A DNA stretch of 33,401 nt, taken from the NCBI GenBank assembly GCA_019636945.1, contig JAHBWO010000037.1:1-33401 (forward strand). The letters are read 5' to 3'. The notes under the pieces were generated by a model. The model saw nothing but the letters and a program-made list of their open reading frames with translations. It did not search any database and was not told the DNA's origin. Positions 16,685 to 24,882 of the stretch are shown here, piece by piece (position 1 is the stretch's first letter; each line of letters starts with the position of its first letter). The position numbers and the translations under genes were made by a program. This DNA comes from Nitrospira sp. Its GTDB lineage: Bacteria; Nitrospirota; Nitrospiria; Nitrospirales; Nitrospiraceae.

Positions 16685-19354
16685 TCACTCATGCCGCAGG
16701 ACGGCCAGCGGAGGTTGCCCGAGGATTCGGTAGGTACTGAAAAAACCGACCAGCACGGTCAGTATCATGGTGGCGGCGCAGCCCGATGCCAGAACGCCTA
16801 GTTGAAGGCTCCAGGAAAGATCGAACACCGTCTCAAGGACCACCCAGGAGAGAACACTCGCCAGTACCGTCCCCAATAGCCCACCCAATGCACCCAGTAG
16901 AGCATACTCAACGGCAAACGACTGGGCAATCACCATTCTGGTTGCTCCCAAGGCTTTGAGAATGACCGATTCATATAAGCGTCGATAGCGAGTCGCCGCC
17001 AATGCTGCCGCCATCACGAAGCAACCGGACAGGACACAGAACAGGGCCACTGCGCGAATGGCCAAAGAGAGTCGGTCGAGCACCCGCGCGAAACTGTTGA
17101 GCATGTCGCCCATGTTAATTGCGGTCACGTTGGGAAAGGTCGTGACGACCGCCTGCTGTACGGCAACCTCTTCGGAGGGTGATACATGGACTGTCGCCAC
17201 ATAGGTATGTGGGGCTCCATCCAGGGATCCAGGGGAAAAGATCATGTAGAAATTCGTCGAGAAGTTTCCCCACTCCACCTTTCGGATGCTCCCGACCTCT
17301 CCCGTCACAGGGACCCCTTGGATATCCACCTCCATCGTATCTCCGACCATGAGACCAAGTTGAGCCGCGGCCTCTTCCTCGATCGAAATCAGCGGCTTGG
17401 TGAAGCTCTGGCCAGGTTTCCACCACTCGCCCGCGACAACCTTGTTATCTTTCGGAAGCTCCTGCAGGAACGTCAGGACATACTCGCGCGTGAGGTACCA
17501 TTTTCTTCGCTGTTCCTTTTTAGCCTCAGACTTTTCTTTCTGTTCTTCAGCCTCGGATAACGCTTCGAGCCTGATGGGTTGGCCCTTGATCGAGGCGAGC
17601 CGTGATCGAACCAGTGGTGTCAAGCGAGGAGCCTGGTCGTTGGTCTGTTGATGCATCAGACGGAGAAACTCTTCGGTCTGATCAGGCTGAATATCGATGA
17701 AAAAAAATGTGGGCGCATCGGTGGGCCGGTTCTCGCCGACCTGCGCGAGGAGTGACCGTTCAACCAGTGACACGGTCGTGACGACCATCACTCCGATCCC
17801 GATGGCAATGGTGATGCTGACCGCTTGGCTTCCGGGTCTCGGGACATTCCCCAGCGCTTGGCGAAAAATGAGCAGGTCTGGCCTGGGCCATCTCGTGAGG
17901 GCACGGAGCAGGACGCAGGCTGCAAGCCCCAATAGCAACACAGCGCCGGTAAAGGCTGCAATGAAAAGCGCTCCCACTTTCCAGGAGCCGGCTTGCCACA
18001 TTGACAAGAGCGCCAAGCCAAGCCCGATCCCGATCGACGTGATGGCCTTCCCCCGATCAACCTCTCGCCAGGTGTTCCACCATTGGCGCATGTTCTGACT
18101 TGTCGCAGGAGCCATGGGGACGATCTCACGTCGAAAAATTCGAGCCGGCTTCACTTCACGAATAGTCAACAGCGGCCACAAGGTGAACAGCAGTGTGGAC
18201 AACAGGCCTAAGGCCAACCCCTTTACCAAAGGCACAAGTGAAATGCCCATGCCCCCTTCGGCCAATCCCAGTTGATCCAGGAGATCCGAGGCCATCAAGG
18301 CGGCAATTATCCATGGAAGCCCTTGCTGGAGTAAGATTCCGATGGCCAGACCGATCAGACTACCGGCGAGACCGAGTATCATGGCCTGAATGGCATAGGT
18401 CCAGATGATCGTGGGAGAATCAGCCCCGATCGTCTTGAGGACGGCAATGGTCGTCAGCTTTTCTCGGACAAAGGCATGCACGGAAGTTGCTACGCCCAAC
18501 CCGCCGATGAACAACGCGGTCAGCCCAATCAGGCCGAGATAGCGGGTCAGCTGATCCAAGAATTGTTTCAGTTGCGGTTGGGCGTCCTTATAGCCCGACA
18601 CGCGGGCGGCATCCGACTGCAGCCGCCCCCGTAGTTCATACAAAAGCGGATCAGCGGAAAGATCGGACGGGATCTTGACCAGATACCGCTCACGTACGCG
18701 ACTGCCCACCTTGACCAGCTCAGCTGCATGAAGACCTTCTCGAGACATCAACACTCGGGGGCCGAGGCTGAAGGCATTGGCCATACGATCCGGTTCAGTT
18801 CTGACCATCGCAACAATCCCGAAGAATCCCTGACCAATCTTGAGACAGTCTCCAATCCGGAGCCCCATCTTGATCAAGAGCGATTCTTGGACGACCACAC
18901 CAAAAGTGGCCCGGTCTTGACACCGGCCTGATTGTTGGCCGAGAAGCTCCGCCAGTTTGCCCTGGGGTTCCAAGCGAACCGTGCCATAGAGCGGATATTC
19001 TGGTCCCACAGCCTTAAGTTCCACAATTTGTGTCGGCTGTCCGCTTGTGGAGGAGTCGGTCCTGGCCACCATCGCAATCAACTCACTGACATGTGTGAGC
19101 GATATCCCACGTGGACTCAATGACTCCAATATCGCCTGCCCTTGAGGGCTGATGGGGCGAGACAGTCGGATCTCAAGGTCGCCCCCTAGAAGGCCCCGCG
19201 CTTCCTGGTTAACGGTCTTCTCCACTTCCGCTCCGAAGAGGGACACTCCGGTCAACGCACCGACGCCAATGGCGATGCAGACTAAGAAATAGACAAAGTG
19301 CCGCCAAGCCGAGCGTGTCTCGCGCCATGCCATGTTGAACGTGAAGGGAGTCAT
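16685..19354 (-). CDS. FtsX/MacB-type ABC transporter permease, YbbP-like
   Basis: An 889-residue membrane protein with roughly ten hydrophobic segments. One is at about 20-40; a group of three is at about 270-400, followed by paired segments at about 445-527; three more are at about 770-875. A large extracytoplasmic region lies between 40 and 265 and another between 530 and 760. The second (about 610-640) has a highly charged Lys/Glu stretch. This double-FtsX layout is that of E. coli YbbP and related putative lipoprotein or lipid exporters. It overlaps the upstream ATPase gene by 4 bases (ATGA), so the two form one transporter. The divergent neighbour is a tesA-like esterase, the same arrangement as tesA/ybbA-ybbP in proteobacteria. 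The substrate is unknown. Confidence 0.88.
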   Translation of the reverse strand: MTPFTFNMAWRETRSAWRHFVYFLVCIAIGVGALTGVSLFGAEVEKTVNQEARGLLGGDLEIRLSRPISPQGQAILESLSPRGISLTHVSELIAMVARTDSSTSGQPTQIVELKAVGPEYPLYGTVRLEPQGKLAELLGQQSGRCQDRATFGVVVQESLLIKMGLRIGDCLKIGQGFFGIVAMVRTEPDRMANAFSLGPRVLMSREGLHAAELVKVGSRVRERYLVKIPSDLSADPLLYELRGRLQSDAARVSGYKDAQPQLKQFLDQLTRYLGLIGLTALFIGGLGVATSVHAFVREKLTTIAVLKTIGADSPTIIWTYAIQAMILGLAGSLIGLAIGILLQQGLPWIIAALMASDLLDQLGLAEGGMGISLVPLVKGLALGLLSTLLFTLWPLLTIREVKPARIFRREIVPMAPATSQNMRQWWNTWREVDRGKAITSIGIGLGLALLSMWQAGSWKVGALFIAAFTGAVLLLGLAACVLLRALTRWPRPDLLIFRQALGNVPRPGSQAVSITIAIGIGVMVVTTVSLVERSLLAQVGENRPTDAPTFFFIDIQPDQTEEFLRLMHQQTNDQAPRLTPLVRSRLASIKGQPIRLEALSEAEEQKEKSEAKKEQRRKWYLTREYVLTFLQELPKDNKVVAGEWWKPGQSFTKPLISIEEEAAAQLGLMVGDTMEVDIQGVPVTGEVGSIRKVEWGNFSTNFYMIFSPGSLDGAPHTYVATVHVSPSEEVAVQQAVVTTFPNVTAINMGDMLNSFARVLDRLSLAIRAVALFCVLSGCFVMAAALAATRYRRLYESVILKALGATRMVIAQSFAVEYALLGALGGLLGTVLASVLSWVVLETVFDLSWSLQLGVLASGCAATMILTVLVGFFSTYRILGQPPLAVLRHE

Positions 19355-20127
19355 GAGCGGAATCTTGAGGAGAGCGCGGAGGTTGGATGCTCGGCAGTGT
19401 AGCCTGGATTATTGTTGACCGTGTCGTGAGCGGGCCTATCAGTGGCCTCGCCAGACGGCGGTAAGGTATCGGACTCTACCTGTCCATCGCGAAGAGACAG
19501 CACCCGTTGCATCGATGCGGCGAGTGCGACATCGTGGGTCACGAGGACCAAGGTCGTACCATGATCGCGGTGCAGCGACAGCAGCAATTCAACGATCTGT
19601 GCCCCGGTAGCACTGTCGAGATTACCCGTCGGCTCATCGGCCAGGAGGATCGGTGGTCGACAGGCAAAGGCCCGTGCGACTGCGACACGCTGTTGTTCTC
19701 CTCCCGATAATTGGACCGGATAGTGCCCCATGCGGTCGGATAATCCGACGGAGGAGAGCAACTCTGCCGCCCGATCTCCGGCTCGTTTCTCCCCGTTCAA
19801 TTCCAAGGGTACCGCGACATTCTCAACGGCCGTGAGGGTAGGGATCAGGTGAAACGATTGGAAAATATACCCAATGTTTTCACGCCGAAATTGTGCCATT
19901 CGGCTCTCGGTCATGGTCGTGATGTCGGTTCCATCCAGAGTAATCGTGCCGGACGTCGGTTGATCGAGTCCGGCCATCAGTCCCAATAGCGTCGACTTCC
20001 CACTCCCGGACGGTCCCACAATAGCCACCGACTGCTGAGCTGGAATGATAAAACTAATGTGGTCGAGAATCCTGACAGCCTGCCCGGCTGCAACTAAGAC
20101 CATCGACACCTGTTGTACTGAAATCAT
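19351..20127 (-). CDS. ABC transporter ATP-binding protein, YbbA-like (LolD/MacB class)
   Basis: A 258-residue ABC ATPase. It has Walker [10 protein letters not shown] (38-46), Q-loop IFQSF (Gln90), signature LSGGEQQR (140-147), Walker [13 protein letters not shown] (160-171) and the switch histidine in VTHD (198). The GNLD ending of Walker B and the overall length place it in the LolD/MacB/FtsE group that partners FtsX-type permeases. It energises the adjacent 889-residue permease at the inner membrane. Residues after about 225 form a variable tail ([12 protein letters not shown] onward) of no known role. GAGGG upstream of the ATG serves as ribosome binding site. Confidence 0.92.
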   Translation of the reverse strand: MISVQQVSMVLVAAGQAVRILDHISFIIPAQQSVAIVGPSGSGKSTLLGLMAGLDQPTSGTITLDGTDITTMTESRMAQFRRENIGYIFQSFHLIPTLTAVENVAVPLELNGEKRAGDRAAELLSSVGLSDRMGHYPVQLSGGEQQRVAVARAFACRPPILLADEPTGNLDSATGAQIVELLLSLHRDHGTTLVLVTHDVALAASMQRVLSLRDGQVESDTLPPSGEATDRPAHDTVNNNPGYTAEHPTSALSSRFRS

Positions 20128-20160
20128 GCCAACCCTCTATTTCTGCAGAGGAGACGCTAA

Positions 20161-20184
20161 TCAGACTGATAGTATACTGTCTGA
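20161..20184. promoter_or_regulatory. Dyad in the divergent ybbA/tesA promoter region
   Basis: TCAGAC (20161-20166) and GTCTGA (20179-20184) form a perfect 6-base inverted repeat separated by 12 bases. The repeat encloses TATACT (20173-20178), which could act as a -10 box for the esterase gene. No good -35 is visible on either strand. The 85-base gap must hold both divergent promoters, so the dyad may be an operator; this is inference. Confidence 0.35.
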
Positions 20185-20212
20185 GATGTAGGTGCGAGTG
20201 ATGAGATAAGTT

Positions 20213-20875
20213 ATGCTGCTCCGAAGAACTCTTGTTCTGGTCATGTCTGCTATCGTCACCGTGTTCTGGCACCTTACACCAGGAGGGGCTTCTCCCTCCA
20301 CGCCGGATACCAGACCACGTATCGTGGCTTTCGGAGACAGTCTGACGGCGGGACTTGGGGTACCAGCCGAAGAATCGTATCCGGCTCAATTACAACGGAG
20401 CCTTGATGCGCTCGGGTATTCCTATCGGGTCGTCAATGCGGGGGTGAGCGGCGACACGACAGCCGGGGGTCTGCGTCGTGTGCCGTGGATCCTCACGAAC
20501 AAACCAGACGTGGTCATTCTTGAGTTAGGTGCAAACGATGGACTGAGAGGACTCAGCGTTGATCAAACCCGACACAACTTGCGCGAGATCATTCAACGGT
20601 TGCAAGAGGCCGGTGTGGGGGTCGTCTTGGCTGGAATGAAATTACCGCCGAATTATGGCCAGGACTACCTCGCACGGTTTGAAGGGATCTATCCATCACT
20701 GGCCAAGGAATACCGGCTTCCGTTGATTCCCTTCTTTCTCGAGGGAGTGGGTGGATCTTCATCCCTCAATCAGGCTGATGGGATTCATCCGACCGCCAAG
20801 GGCTACGCGTTGGTTGTGGAACAGGTACTCAAGATACTCGGCCCGTTACTCAAATTGCCGGAGAGCCAGAAGTGA
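20213..20875 (+). CDS. tesA: GDSL-family esterase/lysophospholipase (TesA-like arylesterase)
   Basis: A 220-residue exported SGNH hydrolase. The signal peptide spans about residues 1-27 (MLLRRTLVLVMSAIVTVF...GGAS). The four SGNH blocks are all present: AFGDSLTAGLG with the nucleophile Ser43, VVNAGVSGDTTAGG with the oxyanion glycine, ELGANDGLRG with Asn108, and ADGIHPTAKGY with Asp189 and His192. It should hydrolyse acyl esters or thioesters in the periplasm, like TesA (thioesterase I/lysophospholipase L1). The symbol rests on these motifs and on divergence from the ybbA-ybbP pair; substrate preference is not visible. Confidence 0.9.
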   Translation: MLLRRTLVLVMSAIVTVFWHLTPGGASPSTPDTRPRIVAFGDSLTAGLGVPAEESYPAQLQRSLDALGYSYRVVNAGVSGDTTAGGLRRVPWILTNKPDVVILELGANDGLRGLSVDQTRHNLREIIQRLQEAGVGVVLAGMKLPPNYGQDYLARFEGIYPSLAKEYRLPLIPFFLEGVGGSSSLNQADGIHPTAKGYALVVEQVLKILGPLLKLPESQK

Positions 20876-20906
20876 GACAAACCCTGCCACACCAAGCAGA
20901 CAAATC

Positions 20907-20932
20907 TTCCCCATCTCCGAGTAGACGGGGAA
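20907..20932 (-). terminator. Candidate stem-loop terminator between tesA and the small membrane protein gene
   Basis: TTCCCC...GGGGAA pairs as six base pairs. After one A/C mismatch, TCT/AGA continue the stem around a 6-base loop. Read on the minus strand it is followed by GATTTGT, a weak T-rich tail, so it best suits the small minus-strand gene. It could also stop tesA transcripts from the other side, but that side lacks a T run. Confidence 0.35.
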
Positions 20933-20962
20933 AGACTGTCACGAGGTCGATCGATCGGGATC

Positions 20963-21145
20963 TTAGGACTTCTTGAAAAACGTGTCGTAGACGCCGTAGA
21001 TGAGCACGATCGCGATCAGCACATAATACAGGCCGGTGATCCCGCTATAATCCGGGGGCCCTTCCGACACGTTTGCCATCGCCGGCAATGCCTGGACCAG
21101 TAAGGCCCCGGTGAAGAGTCCGGTTCGTGAAAATAACTGCATCAT
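20963..21145 (-). CDS. Small exported single-span membrane protein, unrecognised
   Basis: A 60-residue protein that I cannot assign to a family. It begins with a good signal peptide (MMQLFSRTGLFTGALLVQAL ending in PAMA, with an AMA cleavage site near residue 24). A short acidic and proline-containing segment (NVSEGPPDYSG) follows, then one hydrophobic span (about 38-57, YYVLIAIVLIYGVYDTFF) and a basic end (KKS). After cleavage it would be a 36-residue protein with its N-terminus outside and its C-terminus in the cytoplasm. A strong ribosome binding site (AAAGGGGAAGAG) and a plausible promoter support expression. Small single-span proteins like this are often accessory subunits of membrane complexes, but no partner is visible here. 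Confidence 0.7.
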   Translation of the reverse strand: MMQLFSRTGLFTGALLVQALPAMANVSEGPPDYSGITGLYYVLIAIVLIYGVYDTFFKKS

Positions 21146-21187
21146 CTCTTCCCCTTTCTAAATCCACGGAAGACAAAAAGTGGGCGC

Positions 21188-21217
21188 ATTTTACTGGACA
21201 TCGACTGCATGGTGCAA
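21188..21217 (-). promoter_or_regulatory. Candidate promoter of the small membrane protein gene
   Basis: On the minus strand TTGCAC (plus-strand 21212-21217), an 18-base spacer and TAAAAT (21188-21193) precede the gene. The -10 box matches five of six positions but the -35 only three. A start near 21181 would give a leader of about 36 bases. Confidence 0.35.
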
Positions 21218-21266
21218 GAGGCAGCCCCAGAGAGGCAGAAAGGCACGGAGAAGAGAGAATAACCCG

Positions 21267-22169
21267 TTATGGGTGAGGGGTCGTCTTGGCTACGGATTGA
21301 AGCTCGTCGGCAACTTCCTTAAAAGACGTGGCCACCTTGTCAAAGTGTGACCCTTTCTCCAGAATTTCACGGGCTGCCATACGAATCTGCTCATCATATT
21401 GTGCCACCTCGTTCGTCAATTCTCCCAGTTTCGTGAGGGTGGCCCGATAGGTGTTGACTTCGCGCTCAAGATCACGTGAGGTCGTCTGGGCTGCTTTAAG
21501 TTCTGCCACCGAGGCCTGGAGTTGTTGTGTGAGGCGTCCTGCATACGCCTTGCGATCTCGTAGTTCAGCCTCTAGGGTCGCTAACACATCCTCTGTTTCC
21601 CGGCGTCGATCCTCCAGGCTCTTGATCGCAAGGATCCATGCGGAAACTTCTCCTGCTTCAATGACAGGCGAAGGAGGCAGCGGCTGTTCTTTTTCAATGG
21701 CCTTCATCGCTGGTTGCAACCATTCCACAAATTTCAGGATCTCGCTCAGTTTAATATCGGCAACGGACGACTGCAAGGTCAAAGGTGACGGTTTGTTGGA
21801 ATGCTTGGTCTGTGGGCGTGATGGCGATTCCTTCTGGATGCTCGACGTGACGGACTCTTGAGCAGCGCTCCACCGATGATACTCCAGCAAAACAGCGATA
21901 GAGTGGCGGCACAAGGGCTCTTCTGGTACGGAACAGGAGCATGAGGAAAGGAGGTACCCGTCTCTCAGGTTGACCTGTTGCTCGTAGAGACCGGCGTTGC
22001 CGATCACGGTTGACGAGATCTGAGAATCGCTTGCGTCGGCGATGCGGACCCTCTTTTCCGTCACGTATTGGCAGGCAACGTGATAGGCGGCAGCTTCCGA
22101 CACCGCCTGAATCATTTGTGGAACCAATAGAGTGAGTCGTTCAGCGCTGCAGGGAATTCTGTTTGTCAT
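21267..22169 (-). CDS. SWIM zinc-finger protein with a long coiled coil
   Basis: A protein of 300 residues from the ATG at 22169. Near residues 77-89 it has CSCSVPEEPLCRH, a C-x-C-x7-C-x-H pattern that fits the SWIM zinc finger; these typically bind DNA or proteins. A polar linker (about 105-140) is followed by a helical domain and a long coiled coil (about 190-290, e.g. TEDVLATLEAELRDRKAYAG). No nuclease, helicase or ATPase domain is attached, unlike SWI2/SNF2-linked SWIM proteins. I chose 22169 because AAGGG lies 8 bases upstream and a consensus -35 box places the transcript start just downstream of the alternative ATG at 22202. The biological role is unknown. Confidence 0.75.
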   Translation of the reverse strand: MTNRIPCSAERLTLLVPQMIQAVSEAAAYHVACQYVTEKRVRIADASDSQISSTVIGNAGLYEQQVNLRDGYLLSSCSCSVPEEPLCRHSIAVLLEYHRWSAAQESVTSSIQKESPSRPQTKHSNKPSPLTLQSSVADIKLSEILKFVEWLQPAMKAIEKEQPLPPSPVIEAGEVSAWILAIKSLEDRRRETEDVLATLEAELRDRKAYAGRLTQQLQASVAELKAAQTTSRDLEREVNTYRATLTKLGELTNEVAQYDEQIRMAAREILEKGSHFDKVATSFKEVADELQSVAKTTPHP

Positions 22170-22211
22170 GGGGGGGACCCTTGATGCTCCTCTGAAGGCC
22201 ATGATGTGGCC

Positions 22212-22240
22212 AGTTTGACGACCGACCTGGAAAGTGTCAA
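22212..22240 (-). promoter_or_regulatory. Candidate promoter of the SWIM protein gene
   Basis: On the minus strand an exact TTGACA (plus-strand 22235-22240), a 17-base spacer and a poor -10 CAAACT (22212-22217). The perfect -35 in the gap is the main reason for calling it. The implied start near 22205 favours translation from the ATG at 22169. Confidence 0.4.
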
Positions 22241-22301
22241 TTAGTCTTTAGTAGCGTGCCCCTTTACCGTAGGGCAACAGGCAACAGATTGGGAAATGTG
22301 A

Positions 22302-23306
22302 CTACTTGCAAGGCTTGGTGGGGTTTGCCTTTCCCATCGGGGTGAGCCACAGATAGTCTGCGATGGGATCGTCCAGAAGGGCTCGAACGTCTTCGGCTCG
22401 GCTTGGTTCGAATGACATCATGTAGACGGTTGTTTGCGTGACCTCACCGGACAGCCGCCTCGCCACGCGCTTCGGGACTGGGAGGCCATATTGGATGTGT
22501 CCGCCCCCTGTATAGCTCAAGATGATGCGACGCAACCCGTCTGCAGCACGACGGATTTCTTCCTGTCTCTGGACCAAGGTCTTGGCCATACCCTCATCAC
22601 GGACCATCGACGCCTCATACATCGTTCGATAGTGTTCCTCTGTTCCGCCATGGCACCGCCGCAATTGATCGATGATCTTGGTGTGGTACGCGGGATCATC
22701 GACAATCTCTTCTTGAGCCATGCCTGATGCCGCCCACTCTGGTTCGTGTTTCACCGGTTCCAGTCCCAATTTTAGGATGCGGCGGATCAGTGGCTTGGGC
22801 GGATTCATGGCACGGACTGGCAGCTGCCGTTCGCGAGCAAACGTGACGAGCGGCCCATAATCGCTAAACTCCCCCCCCCAGTTTTGCTTCCAACGTACCT
22901 CTTCCAAAAACTCGTCCGACATCGACTGGATGCCGGAGACGTAGGAGTCCAAGGCTTCTTGACCGTCCCACCCAAACATTTCCATGCCGATAGTGGGGTA
23001 AATCCGATCTGCGAGCAGCTGGTTCAAGACTTTTAAGGCGGCTTCGATATGGTAGGGGTTGTGGTGTTCTTCGCCCAGATAGATAATCTCTGCCTGCTCC
23101 AGAGTCTTGATCCATTCAGGAAAGGCGACGACGAGGCCTGTTCGGGTATCGATGATATGCCAGGGCTGCCATGTCACGGCTGGTTCGACTGTCGGTGAGT
23201 CGAGCTGTGGCATGGCACCGCTCGCGGAAGCAATGAGGAGCCAGAGCACGAGACTCAGAGCCAGGACAATCCCCCTACATCGACGCAGGGCCAGCCACGC
23301 ATGCAT
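22302..23306 (-). CDS. ChaN-like exported protein (haem-binding uptake / Tiki superfamily)
   Basis: A 334-residue protein with an N-terminal signal peptide (basic start, hydrophobic core about 12-29, ASG site near 30). The mature part has YLGEEHHNPYH (76-86) and IGMEMFGWDGQ (about 106-116), hallmarks of the ChaN/Tiki fold. C-terminal blocks include the RDEGMAKTL region and GGGHIQYGLPVP. Some ChaN proteins bind haem as dimers, and other family members look like metal-dependent proteases; which applies here is not visible. The signal peptide has no clear lipobox, unlike Campylobacter ChaN. GGAG precedes the ATG by 6 bases. The gene is divergent from the next one with only 67 bases between. Confidence 0.82.
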   Translation of the reverse strand: MHAWLALRRCRGIVLALSLVLWLLIASASGAMPQLDSPTVEPAVTWQPWHIIDTRTGLVVAFPEWIKTLEQAEIIYLGEEHHNPYHIEAALKVLNQLLADRIYPTIGMEMFGWDGQEALDSYVSGIQSMSDEFLEEVRWKQNWGGEFSDYGPLVTFARERQLPVRAMNPPKPLIRRILKLGLEPVKHEPEWAASGMAQEEIVDDPAYHTKIIDQLRRCHGGTEEHYRTMYEASMVRDEGMAKTLVQRQEEIRRAADGLRRIILSYTGGGHIQYGLPVPKRVARRLSGEVTQTTVYMMSFEPSRAEDVRALLDDPIADYLWLTPMGKANPTKPCK

Positions 23307-23373
23307 AGGGCACTCCTACCATACTGCGGCTCAGGCGAACAAGCCGCCTTGACGGCAAAGTTGGTGGCCCACT

Positions 23374-24744
23374 ATGCTGGTCCATCGGAAGAAATGTGTG
23401 CGTCCTCACTGTCAACGACCTGTTGCTTTCCCCATGAACTCCGCTGACCCATTCGAGTCATTTCGCCGTCACATGAGTCGGCAGGCTCACCGTGTTCCTA
23501 AACAGTGGGATGCTTCACGGGGGTTGCTCGAAAAACGTGCGTTCACCTCGACGGTCGATCGCCTCATCTCTGCCATTAAAGAACAGCCTCTTCCGGACAA
23601 TGTGAAAGCGATCTTACTCCAATTGTTTGAGGGGAAACGACCGCAGCGAGTGCAAGATCTCGACGGAGAGTATCTCAAACAGGTGACGGGTTTTCCGCCT
23701 GCCAAAGCCATGCGGGCGCTCACCATTGCATTTGGTTTGGTGCCTGCGCCAACCTCGAAATGGCCGATGAGCTCTCTCTCGAGTGAGGCAATAGAAGGAT
23801 TAGTGCGTGGCCTTACCAATCCGTTTGATCTCCTCATGAATACTGATGTGGCCTCTGTGCTCGATATTGGCACGGGGGACCTATCGTTTGCCGAAGAACT
23901 CGCCGATCGGTATGGACCCCAGCTCCATCAGCGCGATCGGCCGCTTATTCTCCATGGGGTGGATCGGCTCGATCCGCAATCACAGTTAGGAGGCCCCCTT
24001 CACGCCGATTCAGGCAGACTGCACAGGTTACGACAGAAACAGGGGCTCTCCTTTGCCTTTTTCGGCCATCAGGACGTATTCAACCTTGATGAGCTCGATG
24101 GGCGTGACCTCCTCGCGCCGCGTTATACCGTGGCCACCTGTTGGGCTCCGGCCACGCCGACGTTTGCATACGAGCCGAGTCGGCTCTCGCCTGCGGTCAT
24201 TCACGAGGAGCTGCAACGGACCAAGGGCACCTTCCGCTTGACGCGCTTTGGGAAAGAACCGGCGTTGGAAGTCCTGCACGGGACTCGTGCCCTGCTCTTC
24301 CCCCCCTGGAAGTTTGATGTCATTGGCCCGCTGGCGTTGCTGCAGCTGCTTGCCCGGCGGGGTTCTCTCGTGGTGCTGGGTTCAGTGGACGACCAGGTGT
24401 TTTGGGAAATCCTGGCCCAGTTGCTGGATGATCCACGCTACCGTCCCCGGGACGAACCGTTTCATGCGGCAAACCTTCCTGCGATCTTTGGCGGGGTCTA
24501 CGATCAGCTCACGAACCTGCCGATTCGTGCGTCAGTGGAGCTCGCCACCCTAGGAGCTCTTCGGCATCAGTTGCCTCCAGCGGATCTGTCGGCTTCTACA
24601 AATCACTCGACCGGACTCTTTCGCTACGTTCGCATCAGCCGTGGTGCCACCTTCCCAGGCATGCCCGCCAGCAGCACCGCACGAAAATTCTCCGCTATGA
24701 CCGAGGAAGTGCCGCCCTGGCTGGTCACGTTGGTTCCGGCGTAG
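23374..24744 (+). CDS. Uncharacterised protein with a methyltransferase-like nucleotide-binding motif
   Basis: A 456-residue protein that I do not recognise as a named family. The N-terminal 150 residues are helical. Around residues 162-176 lies VLDIGTGDLSFAEEL, which looks like motif I of a Rossmann-fold SAM-dependent methyltransferase, and HGVDRLDP (about 194-201) could be the acidic loop after strand 2. Later segments (TVATCWAPATPTFAYEPSRL, and LLQLLARRGSLVVLGSVDD near 330) also suit a Rossmann fold, but no substrate motif stands out. The start is uncertain: the ATG at 23374 has GGTGG upstream, while a TTGACG...TATGCT promoter-like pair overlapping that ATG would favour the in-frame ATG at 23434. 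Confidence 0.65.
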   Translation: MLVHRKKCVRPHCQRPVAFPMNSADPFESFRRHMSRQAHRVPKQWDASRGLLEKRAFTSTVDRLISAIKEQPLPDNVKAILLQLFEGKRPQRVQDLDGEYLKQVTGFPPAKAMRALTIAFGLVPAPTSKWPMSSLSSEAIEGLVRGLTNPFDLLMNTDVASVLDIGTGDLSFAEELADRYGPQLHQRDRPLILHGVDRLDPQSQLGGPLHADSGRLHRLRQKQGLSFAFFGHQDVFNLDELDGRDLLAPRYTVATCWAPATPTFAYEPSRLSPAVIHEELQRTKGTFRLTRFGKEPALEVLHGTRALLFPPWKFDVIGPLALLQLLARRGSLVVLGSVDDQVFWEILAQLLDDPRYRPRDEPFHAANLPAIFGGVYDQLTNLPIRASVELATLGALRHQLPPADLSASTNHSTGLFRYVRISRGATFPGMPASSTARKFSAMTEEVPPWLVTLVPA

Positions 24745-24798
24745 GGAAGTCGATTCAGCATTGGCGTGGCGGCATGGACGTGCGAAACACGCGATTCA

Positions 24799-24827
24799 TT
24801 GACCGTCTTCAGGCCCTTTGCTAGACT
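24799..24827 (+). promoter_or_regulatory. Sigma-70 promoter of the MoxR-DUF58-transglutaminase operon
   Basis: TTGACC (24799-24804, five of six matches), an ideal 17-base spacer and TAGACT (24822-24827, four of six). The predicted start near 24834 gives a leader of about 49 bases and supports the MoxR start at 24883, since the longer in-frame start at 24766 lies upstream of this promoter. Confidence 0.55.
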
Positions 24828-24882
24828 TCGATCGTGTCCGATCACCACGCACTTCTCCAGTATCCCAGACCCTAATCCCATC

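Noticed and set aside
24766..24882. Longer MoxR start at 24766
   Set aside because: The extension is unlike MoxR N-termini and would be encoded upstream of, and across, the best promoter (24799-24827).
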